Shown: positions 1-9,262 of the stretch, piece after piece
Numbering within the stretch: the stretch's first letter is position 1
Layout of the letters: each line of letters begins with the position of its first letter
Assembly (NCBI RefSeq): GCF_001458115.1
Contig: NZ_CZRP01000011.1
Span: forward strand, 682,001 to 746,000
Length of the DNA: 64,000 bases
Source of the DNA: Gracilibacillus massiliensis
Lineage (GTDB): Bacteria; Bacillota; Bacilli; Bacillales; Amphibacillaceae
Direction: 5' to 3'
Translations under genes and position numbers: made by a program
The notes under the pieces: generated by a model
Seen by the model: the letters and a program-made list of their open reading frames with translations, nothing else
The model's database searches: none
What the model was told of the DNA's origin: nothing

Positions 1-110
1 GCTTAGGAGAAAAACCCGCGGAAAGGGAAGCCGACAAGCCGAAGCGGTTGTTACGCAGTCCTTAAATCTCATAATTACCGTAAGAGTTATGTCGCATTGT
101 CTTGCTTATA
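1..110. repeat. Copy A of the large palindromic repeat, right end only
   Basis: This is the right-hand end of the interspersed palindromic element. It holds the outer part of one arm (cccgcggaaagggaag) and the terminal segment ending in gttatgtcgca. The same end recurs near 16270, 22575, 28645 and 51480. The left part lies outside the window. No gene is seen in 1-251. Confidence 0.8.
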
Positions 111-188
111 CGCAATGGTCTAAGATTTAATGATGGGCGATTTTTTTTACTTTCATGCATGACCTGTGCTTTAATTGACAATGAAAAT

Positions 189-220
189 GCCCATTCAATT
201 TATAGGTAAATTGAATGGGC
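189..220 (-). terminator. Terminator of patB
   Basis: A perfect 14-bp stem (gcccattcaattta with its complement) closes a 4-base loop about 30 bases beyond the patB stop. On the minus strand only a short T-run (attttc) follows, so it is a modest intrinsic terminator. Confidence 0.6.
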
Positions 221-251
221 GAAAATCATTAATCCAGTCTTACAACATATA

Positions 252-1430
252 TTACAGCCTATCTAAGGCTTTGATTATTCGTTTTGTGCCTTCTTTAACA
301 CTTTCTAATGGACAGGCGATATTCATGCGCATAAAGCCATTTCCTTCTTCGCCAAAAGAGGCGCCGTCATTTAATCCAACTTTAGCTTCCTTTTGCAGAA
401 AGTTTTTCAAGTCAGCCTGTGAAAGATTCAATGCTCTAAAATCAAGCCAAACCAAATAAGTACCTTCTGGTTGGAAAACTTTCACCTCATTACGGTTAGA
501 AAAAGCGTTTGTTAGGTAATTTAGATTTTCTTTTAACTGCTCCATTAATCCATCTAACCAATCTCGTCCATCCTGGTATGCTGCTTCTAACGCAGTGATT
601 CCCATGGTGTTTAGAATATGCATGCCTTGTTTGTGGAACGTTTTTTCCAATGCCTCACGTTTTTGTTTATTGCTAACAATAGCATAGGATACTTGAAGTC
701 CAGCTAAGTTAAACGTTTTGGTTGGTGACATACATGTGATGATATTGTCGGCCATCTCCGGATCTATCTTTGCCACTGGCAAATGTTTATTAGGAGAAAA
801 TACAAGATCTGCATGGATTTCATCTGAAAGGATTAGCACATCGTACTGTTTACATAAAGCTACCATTTTTGCTAACTCATCTTTGGTCCACACTCTTCCG
901 ACTGGATTATGAGGATTACATAGTATAAAAGCTTTGACACCTTGTTTTAGTTTATTCTCGAAGTCCTCAAAATCGATTCTGTATGTATCTCCATCTAAGA
1001 TTAGCTGGTTTTTTTCTAATTGTCGGTCATGATTTTTCACGATGTCATAAAAAGGAGGATAAACGGGTGTCTGGATTAATACTTTATCTCCAACCTCAGT
1101 AAATGTTTGGATTGCCATATATAAGGTTGCGATCACACCAGGACTGTATAGAATGGATGCACGATTGACTTCCCAATTATGTTTATAGGCTAACCACTCT
1201 GTTATCGTGTCTTGGAGGACTGTATCGGTAAATGTGTAACCAAAAACCCCGTGCTTAGCTCGCTCTGTAAGTGCTTGTGTAACAGCTGGTGGAGCTTCAA
1301 AATCCATATCAGCAACCCACATCGGTAATACGTCTTCATCTCCGTATAATGACTTTACAAGATCCCACTTAACAGCTCTTGTATTTCTTCTCTCTATTTG
1401 TTTATCAAATGAAAAATTCAATCTTTTCAC
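252..1430 (-). CDS. patB: MalY/PatB-family PLP-dependent C-S lyase (cystathionine beta-lyase)
   Basis: The 392-residue protein is a fold-type I PLP enzyme of the MalY/PatB branch, which cleaves cystathionine or cysteine to pyruvate, ammonia and a thiol in the cytosol. The N-terminus has the family's VLPMWVADMDFEAPP; the middle has LCNPHNPVGRVW and LSDEIHADLVF (PLP-ring Asp), and SPTKTFNLAGLQ carries the Schiff-base lysine. Length is normal for the family. It lies 58 bp downstream of the hydrolase gene on the same strand, so they may be co-transcribed. B. subtilis has the same order (patB near yugF and yugI). The exact substrate is inferred. Confidence 0.92.
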   Translation of the reverse strand: MKRLNFSFDKQIERRNTRAVKWDLVKSLYGDEDVLPMWVADMDFEAPPAVTQALTERAKHGVFGYTFTDTVLQDTITEWLAYKHNWEVNRASILYSPGVIATLYMAIQTFTEVGDKVLIQTPVYPPFYDIVKNHDRQLEKNQLILDGDTYRIDFEDFENKLKQGVKAFILCNPHNPVGRVWTKDELAKMVALCKQYDVLILSDEIHADLVFSPNKHLPVAKIDPEMADNIITCMSPTKTFNLAGLQVSYAIVSNKQKREALEKTFHKQGMHILNTMGITALEAAYQDGRDWLDGLMEQLKENLNYLTNAFSNRNEVKVFQPEGTYLVWLDFRALNLSQADLKNFLQKEAKVGLNDGASFGEEGNGFMRMNIACPLESVKEGTKRIIKALDRL

Positions 1431-1488
1431 TCCTTATAAGTCTCACTTCCTACCTATATCTAATCATATTGATCGCAAGAAAAAAAGT

Positions 1489-2295
1489 TTAATGCTTCAC
1501 ATTGATTACCATTTTTGCTATAGAATTTGGTGCCTCTTCTGGGATTAAATGCCCTATGTTATCGAGTAAAGACAAGGAAGAATTAGATAAAAAGCGTAAT
1601 AATTCATAACCAATGGTAAAAGGAATAATTTCATCATTTTTACCCCATAGAATTGTGCAAGGTGTCTGGAGATTTCGTAATTCAGATTCAGACAAGTCGC
1701 CTTGATGGTCATTTAATATTTTTATTAAACAAGGATATATTTTTCTGTCTAAAAAAGGTTCTTTATATTGTTGGAGCATTTCATCTGTTATTAACTGATC
1801 ATGATATATGGAATGACGTAACATTTCGTAGACACCTTTTCTTTTTAATAACTGGCGTGCAATTATAGGGGAAAACGGGTTATGGCAGATAAGACGGGAG
1901 AATACTTGAGATTTTCTCATAAAACTCGTCGGTGATAATAAAAATAAATGATGAAGTTGCTCTGGATATCGAAAGGCATAGCGTAAAGCGATTTGCCCTC
2001 CCATTGAGTGGCCGATAATAGATAGTTTATTTATGGCTAATGTATCTAATAGAAACGAAGTGATATCAACCATATGATCGTACGAATACAAACAAGTATG
2101 TGATTTTTCACTTTTTCCAAACGGTGGTAGGTCGATCGCGATTAATTGATAGTTTTTTTCTAATAATGGGATTAAGTGGCGAAAACAATAAGTAGAAGCT
2201 AAAAAACCATGTAGTAATAAAATAGTAGGTTTCGTTGGGTTTTTGAAAAGAAGATAATTTATATGATGGCCTTGATAAGTAACCGTCTGATTCAT
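1489..2295 (-). CDS. yugF: Alpha/beta hydrolase, YugF-like
   Basis: A 268-residue alpha/beta-hydrolase-fold protein. The oxyanion segment LLHGFLAS, the nucleophile elbow GHSMGG and a C-terminal catalytic His (IGHLIPEE) are all present, with an acid residue likely in WGKNDEIIP. The chosen ATG (MNQTV) follows a GTGAGGT ribosome-binding site at correct spacing; the in-frame ATG 11 codons earlier has none. Its place next to patB matches yugF of B. subtilis. The natural substrate is unknown; the family includes esterases, C-C hydrolases and haloperoxidase-like enzymes. Confidence 0.85.
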   Translation of the reverse strand: MNQTVTYQGHHINYLLFKNPTKPTILLLHGFLASTYCFRHLIPLLEKNYQLIAIDLPPFGKSEKSHTCLYSYDHMVDITSFLLDTLAINKLSIIGHSMGGQIALRYAFRYPEQLHHLFLLSPTSFMRKSQVFSRLICHNPFSPIIARQLLKRKGVYEMLRHSIYHDQLITDEMLQQYKEPFLDRKIYPCLIKILNDHQGDLSESELRNLQTPCTILWGKNDEIIPFTIGYELLRFLSNSSLSLLDNIGHLIPEEAPNSIAKMVINVKH

Positions 2296-2528
2296 TATAC
2301 TTACCTCACTTAGGAAAAAAATAAGCAAAGCGACTGATCGCTTTGCTATCCAGGGGGAATACGAGAAAGTCTTACATGTCTATATAATGCCCGAATTTTA
2401 AATTTTTAAACCTTTTTTATAAAAATCTTTTTTTGGCTTTCTTTTGCTATTTTTATTCTTAATATGCTAACATTATTTAATGTTCAAAGACTAATAAATT
2501 GGCAAGAAATTTACGAGGAGTTGGAAAT

Positions 2529-2879
2529 ATGTCTGAAGAATTTCATGTAGGAGATGTTGTGGAAGGTGTAATTACAGGTGTACAACCTTATGGTGCCTTT
2601 GTCTCAATTAGTGATGAGGTCCAAGGGTTGGTTCATATATCAGAAGTTAAAAATGGCTTTGTCAAAGATATATCAGACCATGTTCATGAAGGAGATAAAG
2701 TAAAAGTAAAGATTCTTGAAATTGATGACGAGCAGAATAAATATGCTTTATCAATACGTGCTTTGGAACCTGAAAGAACGGAAACTAGAAATGAAAATGC
2801 GATTTCTGAAAAAGAAGGCGAACATGGTTTTAACACCTTAAAAGATAAGTTAAAAGAATGGATCAAACAATCCGAGTAA
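2529..2879 (+). CDS. yugI: S1-domain RNA-binding protein, general stress protein 13 type
   Basis: A 116-residue protein whose first ~75 residues form one S1/OB RNA-binding domain (VGDVVEGVITGVQPYGAFVS, then GLVHISEV and HEGDKVKVKI). A charged tail of about 40 residues follows. This matches YugI/GSP13, a ribosome-associated stress protein. The start is the ATG after gaggagttggaaat; the upstream in-frame ATG at 2499 lacks a ribosome-binding site. A strong bidirectional terminator separates it from convergent yuzA. Confidence 0.9.
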   Translation: MSEEFHVGDVVEGVITGVQPYGAFVSISDEVQGLVHISEVKNGFVKDISDHVHEGDKVKVKILEIDDEQNKYALSIRALEPERTETRNENAISEKEGEHGFNTLKDKLKEWIKQSE

Positions 2880-2882
2880 CAC

Positions 2883-2917
2883 AAAAAACCAACAACTATT
2901 ATTGTTGTTGGTTTTTT
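2883..2917. terminator. Bidirectional terminator between yugI and yuzA
   Basis: The stem aaaaccaacaac pairs with gttgttggtttt, flanked by A-runs on the left and T-runs on the right. It can stop transcription from both convergent genes. Confidence 0.85.
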
Positions 2918-2923
2918 GGATTA

Positions 2924-3124
2924 CTATTCATGTTTATTGGAATCAAAAAGAAAGGCAATACTGACAACACCGGCTATACCAACTATCGTATAGATAACTC
3001 TTGCGAATGCTCCTTCTTGACTACCACCACCGAAAAGGGTAGCAACTAAGTCAAATTGAAAAAGGCCTATTAACCCCCAATTGATCGCGCCAACGATGAT
3101 AAGAACTAATGCTAATTTTTTCAT
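2924..3124 (-). CDS. yuzA: DUF378 small membrane protein, YuzA-like
   Basis: A 66-residue protein with two predicted membrane segments (residues ~4-26 and ~38-59) and the motif AINWGLIGLFQFDLV typical of DUF378. Length fits the family. A good ribosome-binding site (aaggagtt) precedes the ATG. Its position between yugI and pgi copies B. subtilis. Function is unknown. Confidence 0.85.
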   Translation of the reverse strand: MKKLALVLIIVGAINWGLIGLFQFDLVATLFGGGSQEGAFARVIYTIVGIAGVVSIAFLFDSNKHE

Positions 3125-3363
3125 TTATGGTTAACTCCTTTCTGTTAAAAAAAAATACCAAACAACTACTTATGGTCACAGCTTCTAAAATTAAAGATAA
3201 AATACTCAAAGGTTAGATATTGAATAATTTCCCATAATTTTATAAAAACCATAAGATTCTTTTCTATTTTGCGGTCTTTCTTGAAAAATATACAAAATAG
3301 CTATCGGTTATTTCTTAATATTTAGAAATTTTGCCTAAATTCAGAAAGTAATAAAAAATCTAA

Positions 3364-3403
3364 TACCGCAATGCTTGATTTACATTGCAGGATTCGGTAC
3401 ATT
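3364..3403 (+). other. Inverted-repeat leader element upstream of pgi
   Basis: Nested inverted repeats (taccg...cggta outside, gcaatg...cattgc inside) lie about 40 bases before the pgi start. It could be a leader hairpin or an operator; no known riboswitch is recognised. The rest of 3125-3439 is AT-rich with no gene. Confidence 0.35.
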
Positions 3404-3439
3404 TAAATAGTGATAAAAATTATTGGAGGTTACTAAAAC

Positions 3440-4786
3440 ATGACACATGTACGCTTTGATTATGAGAAAGCACTAACTTTTTTCGGTGAACATGAATTGG
3501 ATTATTTAAAAGAACCGGTAAAATTAGCGCATGAAATGGTACATAACAAAACTGGTGCAGGAAATGACTTTTTAGGTTGGGTAGACCTTCCAACTGACTA
3601 TGACAAAGAAGAGTTTGCACGTATTAAAAAGTCTGCTGAAAAAATCAAATCAGATTCGGATGTTCTTTTAGTAGTGGGTATTGGTGGTTCATACTTAGGA
3701 GCACGCGCAGCAATTGAAATGTTAAATCATTCTTTTTATAACGAATTATCTAAAGGTCAACGTGATACACCACAAGTATTCTTCGTTGGTAACAGCATAA
3801 GTGCTCCATATATTAATGATCTTTTTGATGTATTAAAGGATAAAGACGTATCAGTAAACGTTATTTCTAAAAGTGGGACAACAACAGAGCCTGCGATAGC
3901 ATTCCGTATTTTCCGTAAGTTTCTAGAAGAAAAATATGGAGTTGATGAAGCAAAAGGACGTATTTATGCGACAACAGATAAAGCGAAAGGTGCCTTAAAA
4001 ACGTTGGCGAATGAAGAAGGATATGAGAGCTTTGTCATTCCTGATGATGTTGGTGGGCGTTACTCTGTTCTTACTGCTGTAGGTTTATTGCCAATTGCCG
4101 TAAGTGGTGTAGATATTGATGAGATGATGCAAGGTGCACAAAAAGCACAGGTTGAATTAAGTGAAGCTGATCTTGCTAAAAACCCTGCATACCAATATGC
4201 AGCAGTAAGAAATGTTCTTTACAATAAAGGAAAAACGATTGAAATGTTAATTAATTATGAACCAGCACTTCAATATTTCTCTGAGTGGTGGAAACAACTT
4301 TATGGTGAAAGTGAAGGTAAAGATTTCAAGGGAATTTACCCATCTTCCGCCAATTTCTCGACAGACCTTCATTCACTTGGTCAGTATGTACAGGAAGGCC
4401 GTCGTGATATCTTTGAAACGGTCCTGCATGTAGAAGAGCCGAAATCAAATATCACGATTGAAAAAGAAGATCAGGATTTAGATGGTCTTAACTACTTAGC
4501 TGGTGAAACGCTAGACTTTGTAAATGAAAAAGCATTCCAGGGTACATTACTTGCGCATACAGATGGTGAAGTGCCAAACTTATTAGTACATTTACCGAAA
4601 CTTGACGCATATACTTTCGGTTATGTTGTCTATTTCTTTGAAAAAGCATGTGCAATCAGTGGATACCTATTAGGTGTGAATCCATTTGATCAACCAGGTG
4701 TAGAAGCATATAAGAAAAATATGTTTGCACTATTAGGTAAGCCAGGATTTGAAGAAGAAAAAGCAAAATTAGAAAAACGTCTATAA
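3440..4786 (+). CDS. pgi: Glucose-6-phosphate isomerase
   Basis: A 448-residue cytosolic enzyme that interconverts glucose-6-phosphate and fructose-6-phosphate in glycolysis and gluconeogenesis. SIS-fold phosphate-binding segments are visible ([18 protein letters not shown] and [18 protein letters not shown]). The second signature lies near [20 protein letters not shown], and the C-terminal [14 protein letters not shown] is conserved. Length equals that of Bacillus Pgi. ATG follows attggaggttactaaaac. A terminator follows directly, so it appears monocistronic. Confidence 0.97.
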   Translation: MTHVRFDYEKALTFFGEHELDYLKEPVKLAHEMVHNKTGAGNDFLGWVDLPTDYDKEEFARIKKSAEKIKSDSDVLLVVGIGGSYLGARAAIEMLNHSFYNELSKGQRDTPQVFFVGNSISAPYINDLFDVLKDKDVSVNVISKSGTTTEPAIAFRIFRKFLEEKYGVDEAKGRIYATTDKAKGALKTLANEEGYESFVIPDDVGGRYSVLTAVGLLPIAVSGVDIDEMMQGAQKAQVELSEADLAKNPAYQYAAVRNVLYNKGKTIEMLINYEPALQYFSEWWKQLYGESEGKDFKGIYPSSANFSTDLHSLGQYVQEGRRDIFETVLHVEEPKSNITIEKEDQDLDGLNYLAGETLDFVNEKAFQGTLLAHTDGEVPNLLVHLPKLDAYTFGYVVYFFEKACAISGYLLGVNPFDQPGVEAYKKNMFALLGKPGFEEEKAKLEKRL

Positions 4787-4795
4787 TAATGCCAA

Positions 4796-4830
4796 AACCT
4801 CTCATTTTATTTTGAAATGGGAGGTTTTTA
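4796..4830 (+). terminator. Terminator of pgi
   Basis: The stem aacctctcatttta pairs with tgaaatgggaggttt around a short loop and is followed by a T-run. Confidence 0.85.
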
Positions 4831-4844
4831 ATATCGGTGAAGTG

Positions 4845-5305
4845 ATAAGTAGACACAAACTGCGAAGTTGTGACAATTTTGAAAATATGATGAATGCTAG
4901 GCAAAAGCTTCGTCCATTTACTTCGCTTTCCGCGGGCGTCACCTCAGCCTCCTCGGCAGAAAATCCCTGCCTGCGGGGTCTTCGGAAGACGCTTTTCCCG
5001 CTGGAGTCTACGTAAATGGACTACGCTTTAATAGTGTTCTTCAAATTCAGGAACCGCTAGAATATTGATATTCCAGTATATTTACTCGTACTTGAACAGA
5101 TAACTAACAAAGCGGAGGAAAAATGCGACACTCCTGGGGGAACAGCACGAGCTGAAGATCCACTTGGTAAAGTGATTTTCTTTACCAAGTTAGCTTCAGC
5201 CGTGCCCCCGGAAAGGGAGTGTTTTTCCGTAGCGTTGGATTTGCGTTCAACTTGATACTTTTGTCAATCAGACACCAGTTGTTACTTCGCAGTTTAGTTT
5301 TACTA
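4845..5305. repeat. Copy B of the palindromic repeat family, diverged
   Basis: Two GC-rich arms (about 4912-5030 and 5110-5250) are bounded by inverted ends sharing aaactgcgaagt. The first arm (cgctttccgcgggcg...cccgctggagtctacg) resembles a repeat common in Bacillus intergenic DNA. The second arm has the agctgaagatccactt...aagttagcttcagc hairpin seen in the other copies. No open frame of interest. It fills the pgi-yugN gap. Confidence 0.75.
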
Positions 5306-5372
5306 TAAATATAACCTGGTTCACATAAAAGCAGTTTATTTTGGCATCCTAAATGAAAAAGGGGTGAATGCG

Positions 5373-5780
5373 TTGTTTGAATTAGATTCGACCATCGAAA
5401 ATAAAGTGTTTTTTTATCGTGAAGTTAAGCGCATATTGGAGAAGGAAGGATATGCCTTAGGTGGAGCTTGGGAGTACGACCATGGATATTTCGACTATAA
5501 ATTGGCAAATGATGATGGCTATCACTTTCTCCGAGTACCATTTCATTCTCTTAAAGGTGAAATTGAAAATGAGAATGCTGTGATTAAAATGGATAAGCCC
5601 TATATTTTAACACACCGTTATCAAGACGACGTAGATGCTTATGCAGAGAGTAGTGTTATTCAAGCTTCTTTTAATCAGTTTCAAACACCAGTAGAAAAAG
5701 ATGCAGATATACCGACTTCATATATTGAAAAAGGAAAAATCGTTTTAGAGAATTTAGAAGTTTTGCTTGAGCAAATATAG
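5373..5780 (+). CDS. yugN: YugN-like family protein
   Basis: A soluble protein of about 135 residues, recognised as YugN-like from its size, the start-proximal ENKVFFYREVKRILEKEGYALGG, and its place between pgi and yugO as in B. subtilis. No catalytic motif is visible and function is unknown. The start is TTG at 5373, six bases after the ggggtg ribosome-binding site; GTG at 5364 is also in frame but overlaps that site. Confidence 0.8.
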   Translation: MFELDSTIENKVFFYREVKRILEKEGYALGGAWEYDHGYFDYKLANDDGYHFLRVPFHSLKGEIENENAVIKMDKPYILTHRYQDDVDAYAESSVIQASFNQFQTPVEKDADIPTSYIEKGKIVLENLEVLLEQI

Positions 5781-5789
5781 CAGTAATGA

Positions 5790-5822
5790 TAAAAAAGACA
5801 GAGAGCCACTTTGTCTTTTTTA
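5790..5822. terminator. Terminator between yugN and yugO
   Basis: An A-rich/T-rich hairpin (aaaaaagaca with tgtctttttt) follows yugN. It could also serve convergent yugO. Confidence 0.7.
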
Positions 5823-5885
5823 CTGTAGAAAAGCTGAAAATTCAACTCGTCGAAGTGAAAATTTTGAGTATTAAATCATGATGAT

Positions 5886-6890
5886 TCATTCCTGCTCCAT
5901 ACCCTTCAGATAAATAAGTCTGTCTCCTTTTTGCATAAGCAATGAAAAAGATGGATGTAAAAGCATTTCTTCATCACGGATCAGACCAATTAACCATTTT
6001 TTTTCGTGTAAAAATTGTTTTGCACAATAATAAAAATCATGGTCTATCATTGGATCTTTAATAATACAAGAGCAGAATTGTTGTTCCTCCAATGTCTTTG
6101 CTATAATATCTGTAACCTGTACATCTTTTTGAAATAATGACTGGTAAAATAATGAACTCATGAAATTATTGGAGCGGAGAACAACATTGCTCCCTGCTCT
6201 AATTGCATTGATTCGTTGGACTTCTGTCAGAATTTCCGAAATAATATGTACACTTGAATGATTTCCGCGAGCAGCGATGATATTAAGAATGGTTTGCCGA
6301 TCTGCTTCTTCCTCAGTTAAGGAAGGATCTGCTGTAATGACCACAAAATTCGCTTTTTCGATGTTCGCCTTTTTTAATGTCTCATCTGACGTAGGTTGTC
6401 CATGTATAAAATGTATGTGATGGTCTTGATAGGAGACCTTATTTAATGTATGGTCTATCAATACAGTATCTGTCTTAAAATGATGCTCTTTGAACATTTC
6501 AATTAATTGCTTGGTACGTTCATTCAACCCAATTAAGATGGTATGGTTGGAACCTTTATATGATACTTTACCATCTGTTAAATCCTTTTCATGTTTAATC
6601 GTGCCAGCAGATAGAGTAGCCATATAGAAGGTAACTAAACCACCACCGGCAAGGATTAACAATATTCCTATTAACTTACCTAAAAAGCTTAAGGGTACAT
6701 AATCACCGTATCCTACAGTCGATCCTGTGACAAAGGACCACCAGACGCCATCAAAAATCGTTGGAAAATGACTTGGCTCAATAATATGTATTAAATAACC
6801 AAATAATAGCATTAAGAGACAAACGCTAAATAGTAATCGAACGATAATAGGAAGATGGAAATAAAATTGGATCCATTTATTCCAAAGCAT
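5886..6890 (-). CDS. yugO: Potassium channel with RCK domain, YugO-like
   Basis: The 334-residue protein has two membrane helices (about 14-36 and 70-93) flanking a pore loop with the selectivity filter TVGYGD. A cytosolic RCK/TrkA-N domain follows (TILIGLNERTKQLIEMF, a Rossmann-like nucleotide site). This is the YugO type of K+ channel, linked in B. subtilis to biofilm electrical signalling. No mistic (mstX) gene is visible upstream. It diverges from the M42 peptidase, with about 70 bp between the start codons. Confidence 0.9.
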   Translation of the reverse strand: MLWNKWIQFYFHLPIIVRLLFSVCLLMLLFGYLIHIIEPSHFPTIFDGVWWSFVTGSTVGYGDYVPLSFLGKLIGILLILAGGGLVTFYMATLSAGTIKHEKDLTDGKVSYKGSNHTILIGLNERTKQLIEMFKEHHFKTDTVLIDHTLNKVSYQDHHIHFIHGQPTSDETLKKANIEKANFVVITADPSLTEEEADRQTILNIIAARGNHSSVHIISEILTEVQRINAIRAGSNVVLRSNNFMSSLFYQSLFQKDVQVTDIIAKTLEEQQFCSCIIKDPMIDHDFYYCAKQFLHEKKWLIGLIRDEEMLLHPSFSLLMQKGDRLIYLKGMEQE

Positions 6891-6962
6891 GTCATCACCT
6901 TTTTTGTTTTAGTGTTCACAATATACAAATGCTTATTCAATTTTTTTATAGGAGTGATTTTA

Positions 6963-8012
6963 ATGGAAAAAGAATTTTTACAAGAATTATTACATACCCC
7001 ATCACCATCTAGCATGGAGATGGCAATTCAGAAGAAGTGGATGAAATATGTTGCACCTTATGCCGATGAAATCCGTACCGATCATGCTGGAAATGTGATT
7101 GCAGTGCTAAATGAGAAGGCAGACTTTCATTTGCTCTTAGCAGGTCATTGTGATGAAGTCGCTTTTGTAGTTAACCGGATCGATGATCAAGGGTTTGTAT
7201 ATGTAGAAAAAATGGGAGGCATTAATCCTAAGTCCGCGATTGGAATGAAAGTGGAGATCTTAGGGTCTGAAAAAAATGTAAATGGTGTTATTGGAGTGAA
7301 TGCGCAACATCATGGTGGTTTAAAAGGTGATTTTGATGTAGAAGATCTATTTATCGATTGTGGAGCCACTTCTAAAGAAGAATTGGAACGAAATATTCAG
7401 ATAGGAGATCTTGTGGTGTACAGGCGTAACTCAGAAATATTAAACGATCGTTATATTTCTGGAAGAGGCCTCGATAACCGTACGGGTGCTTTTATTGTTG
7501 CAGAAGTGATCAAGCGATTAAAGGATCAAAAACTCAATATCGGAATTTACGGAGTCAGTACAGTAAATGAGGAAACGAACATGGGTGGTGCCTATTTTGC
7601 AGCAGCTGGATTGAAACCAGATGCTGCATTAGCATTAGACGTGACATTTGCTACAGATTATCCTTCTGTAGATAAACGTAAACACGGTGATATCCGACTA
7701 GATGGAGGACCTGTTCTAGCAAAAGGTGCACCAATAAACCGAAAGTTGAATCAGTTATTAGAAAAATCAGCGAAAAAATTAGAAATGAACGTACAATATG
7801 AATTAACGCCAAGACATACCGGAACAGATGCCGACAAAATGCGTCTGACTGGCAACGGTGTACCTGTCAGTTTAGTGTCCTTACCACTAAGGTATATGCA
7901 TTCTCCAGTTGAAACAGCAAGTTTAAAAGATATCGAAGAAGAAATTGAACTGTTAGTGGAAATGATCACAAACATGAGTGGAACGGAAACCTTAAATCCA
8001 TTAGAAGATTAA
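6963..8012 (+). CDS. M42-family metallo-aminopeptidase / endoglucanase-like
   Basis: A 349-residue cytosolic dinuclear-zinc peptidase of family M42 (TET aminopeptidases). Expected ligands are visible: His in LLLAGHCDEVAFV, Asp in RGLDNRTGAF, the catalytic and metal Glu pair in STVNEETNMGG, Asp in ALALDVTFATD, and a late His in YMHSPVE. The start (MEKEF) is after aggagtgatttta; the longer upstream frame overlaps the divergent yugO region and has no ribosome-binding site. Substrate is not deducible. Confidence 0.9.
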   Translation: MEKEFLQELLHTPSPSSMEMAIQKKWMKYVAPYADEIRTDHAGNVIAVLNEKADFHLLLAGHCDEVAFVVNRIDDQGFVYVEKMGGINPKSAIGMKVEILGSEKNVNGVIGVNAQHHGGLKGDFDVEDLFIDCGATSKEELERNIQIGDLVVYRRNSEILNDRYISGRGLDNRTGAFIVAEVIKRLKDQKLNIGIYGVSTVNEETNMGGAYFAAAGLKPDAALALDVTFATDYPSVDKRKHGDIRLDGGPVLAKGAPINRKLNQLLEKSAKKLEMNVQYELTPRHTGTDADKMRLTGNGVPVSLVSLPLRYMHSPVETASLKDIEEEIELLVEMITNMSGTETLNPLED

Positions 8013-8020
8013 ATTAAAGG

Positions 8021-8049
8021 TTGACATAATATGTTAAAAACCATACGAT
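8021..8049 (+). promoter_or_regulatory. SigA promoter of the ECF S-component gene
   Basis: A perfect -35 TTGACA (8021-8026), 17-bp spacer and -10 TACGAT (8044-8049). It would start transcription near 8056, before the TTG start at 8112. The leader contains a short hairpin (ggtggatc/ggaccgcc) but no FMN (RFN) riboswitch. Confidence 0.65.
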
Positions 8050-8111
8050 AATTTGTGGTGGATCTTTTTGGACCGCCTAAAAAATATATGTTGTATTGGG
8101 AGGCTAACATA

Positions 8112-8690
8112 TTGAAGTCATCCTTGACCCAAACGAATAATTTGTATCGTTTAATAGTTATTTCCATTATGGGAACCATTTCGGTCTTATTAATGTTTTT
8201 GAATTTTCCATTACCATTTCCATTTATACCGGCATATCTACGAATAGATGTCAGCGATATACCTGCACTTATTGCCGGAACTATGTTTTCTCCTGTTGCC
8301 GGTGTTTTGGTAGTAGCTATAAAGAATATTCTTTATTTACTTTTGACAGCAATATCCGATCCGATTGGAGCATTGGCGAATTTCTTTGCTGGTATGTTTT
8401 ATATTGTTCCGGTAAGCTTTCTTTATTTAAAACATGGCACAATGAAAAGTGTTTTAAATGGAATAGTACTTGGTACGATCTTTATGACACTTGGCTTAAG
8501 TATTTTGAATTATTTTCTATTCATCCCAGCTTACAGTTGGTTTATGGGATGGGAAGAAATGTCTGAGAGTGTGAAGCTAAGCACAGTATTAGTGGGGATT
8601 TTACCTTTTAACCTTATCAAAGGTGTAATAGTGGGAATTGTTTTTGCTATTATATTCACTAAATTACAAAAATGGATAAAGAAGCAATAG
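8112..8690 (+). CDS. ECF transporter S component, riboflavin (RibU/FmnP)-like
   Basis: A 192-residue integral membrane protein with about five to six hydrophobic segments, matching the ~190-residue RibU/YpaA S components that bind a vitamin for the shared ECF energising module. The N-terminal pattern with LRIDVSDIPALIAGTMFSPVAG is typical of the riboflavin/FmnP group. The start is TTG at 8112 after gggagg; an in-frame GTG at 8055 coincides with the predicted transcription start and lacks a ribosome-binding site. Riboflavin is the likeliest substrate, but no FMN riboswitch supports it. Confidence 0.8.
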   Translation: MKSSLTQTNNLYRLIVISIMGTISVLLMFLNFPLPFPFIPAYLRIDVSDIPALIAGTMFSPVAGVLVVAIKNILYLLLTAISDPIGALANFFAGMFYIVPVSFLYLKHGTMKSVLNGIVLGTIFMTLGLSILNYFLFIPAYSWFMGWEEMSESVKLSTVLVGILPFNLIKGVIVGIVFAIIFTKLQKWIKKQ

Positions 8691-8755
8691 AAAAAATACT
8701 TAGACATAAAGGTTGTTCTTAACTTAAAAAGCGAATAATGCAATATGCATTTTTA

Positions 8756-9168
8756 AGGATTATGCGACACTAATGTAGTGGTGATTATGAGGTATTATAT
8801 GTGCTTAGCAATCGCTCCGGCTTGTTCGTTTCCCTTTCCGCGGGTTTTTCTCCTCAGCTAACTTTGGTAAGCAAAGACCACTTACCAAAGTGGATCTTCG
8901 GATAAAAACTTCCCGCAGGAGTGGAAACGGACGCCTGCGCTTTTTAATACTCTGCAACTGAATCGAGAATAATCATGTTGGCGTATTCACTATTTTCTAT
9001 CAATTTATCATTAGATTAATTATTGTTATCAATATAAGCTGGTTTATTGTCTAATTGTAATATTCCAAAATATCAGCATTTGCAATAGTTGTAGAGTCCC
9101 TCTAAGCTGGAGCGGTTGTTACGCAGTTATTATCTCTCCATAGATTATTTCATAGCTCTAATACGCAT
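8756..9168. repeat. Copy C of the palindromic repeat, right arm deleted
   Basis: The left end (ggattatgcgacact), a complete left arm (8815-8945) and the AT-rich centre up to gcaatagttgtagagt are present. The centre then joins directly to the outer right-hand motif ggagcggttgttacgca. The right arm's hairpin is missing, so this is an internal deletion derivative. Confidence 0.8.
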
Positions 9169-9215
9169 AAAATCCAAACGATTATTCGAATAGCTTTTGA
9201 AATCGTTTGGATTTT
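9169..9215. repeat. Repeated palindrome, copy 1 (terminator-like)
   Basis: aaaatccaaacgatt...aatcgtttggatttt forms a 15-bp stem. Near-identical palindromes lie at 15693-15740 and 58281-58329, each next to a copy of the large repeat. Here it may also terminate the convergent thioesterase gene. Confidence 0.75.
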
Positions 9216-9262
9216 CTAGTTAAAAAAATATTTTGTCTCAACCTCTGTGATAAGTGAAGTGA

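Noticed and set aside
8050-8111. FMN (RFN) riboswitch before the RibU-like gene
   Set aside because: The leader is only about 55 bases and lacks the RFN conserved blocks.
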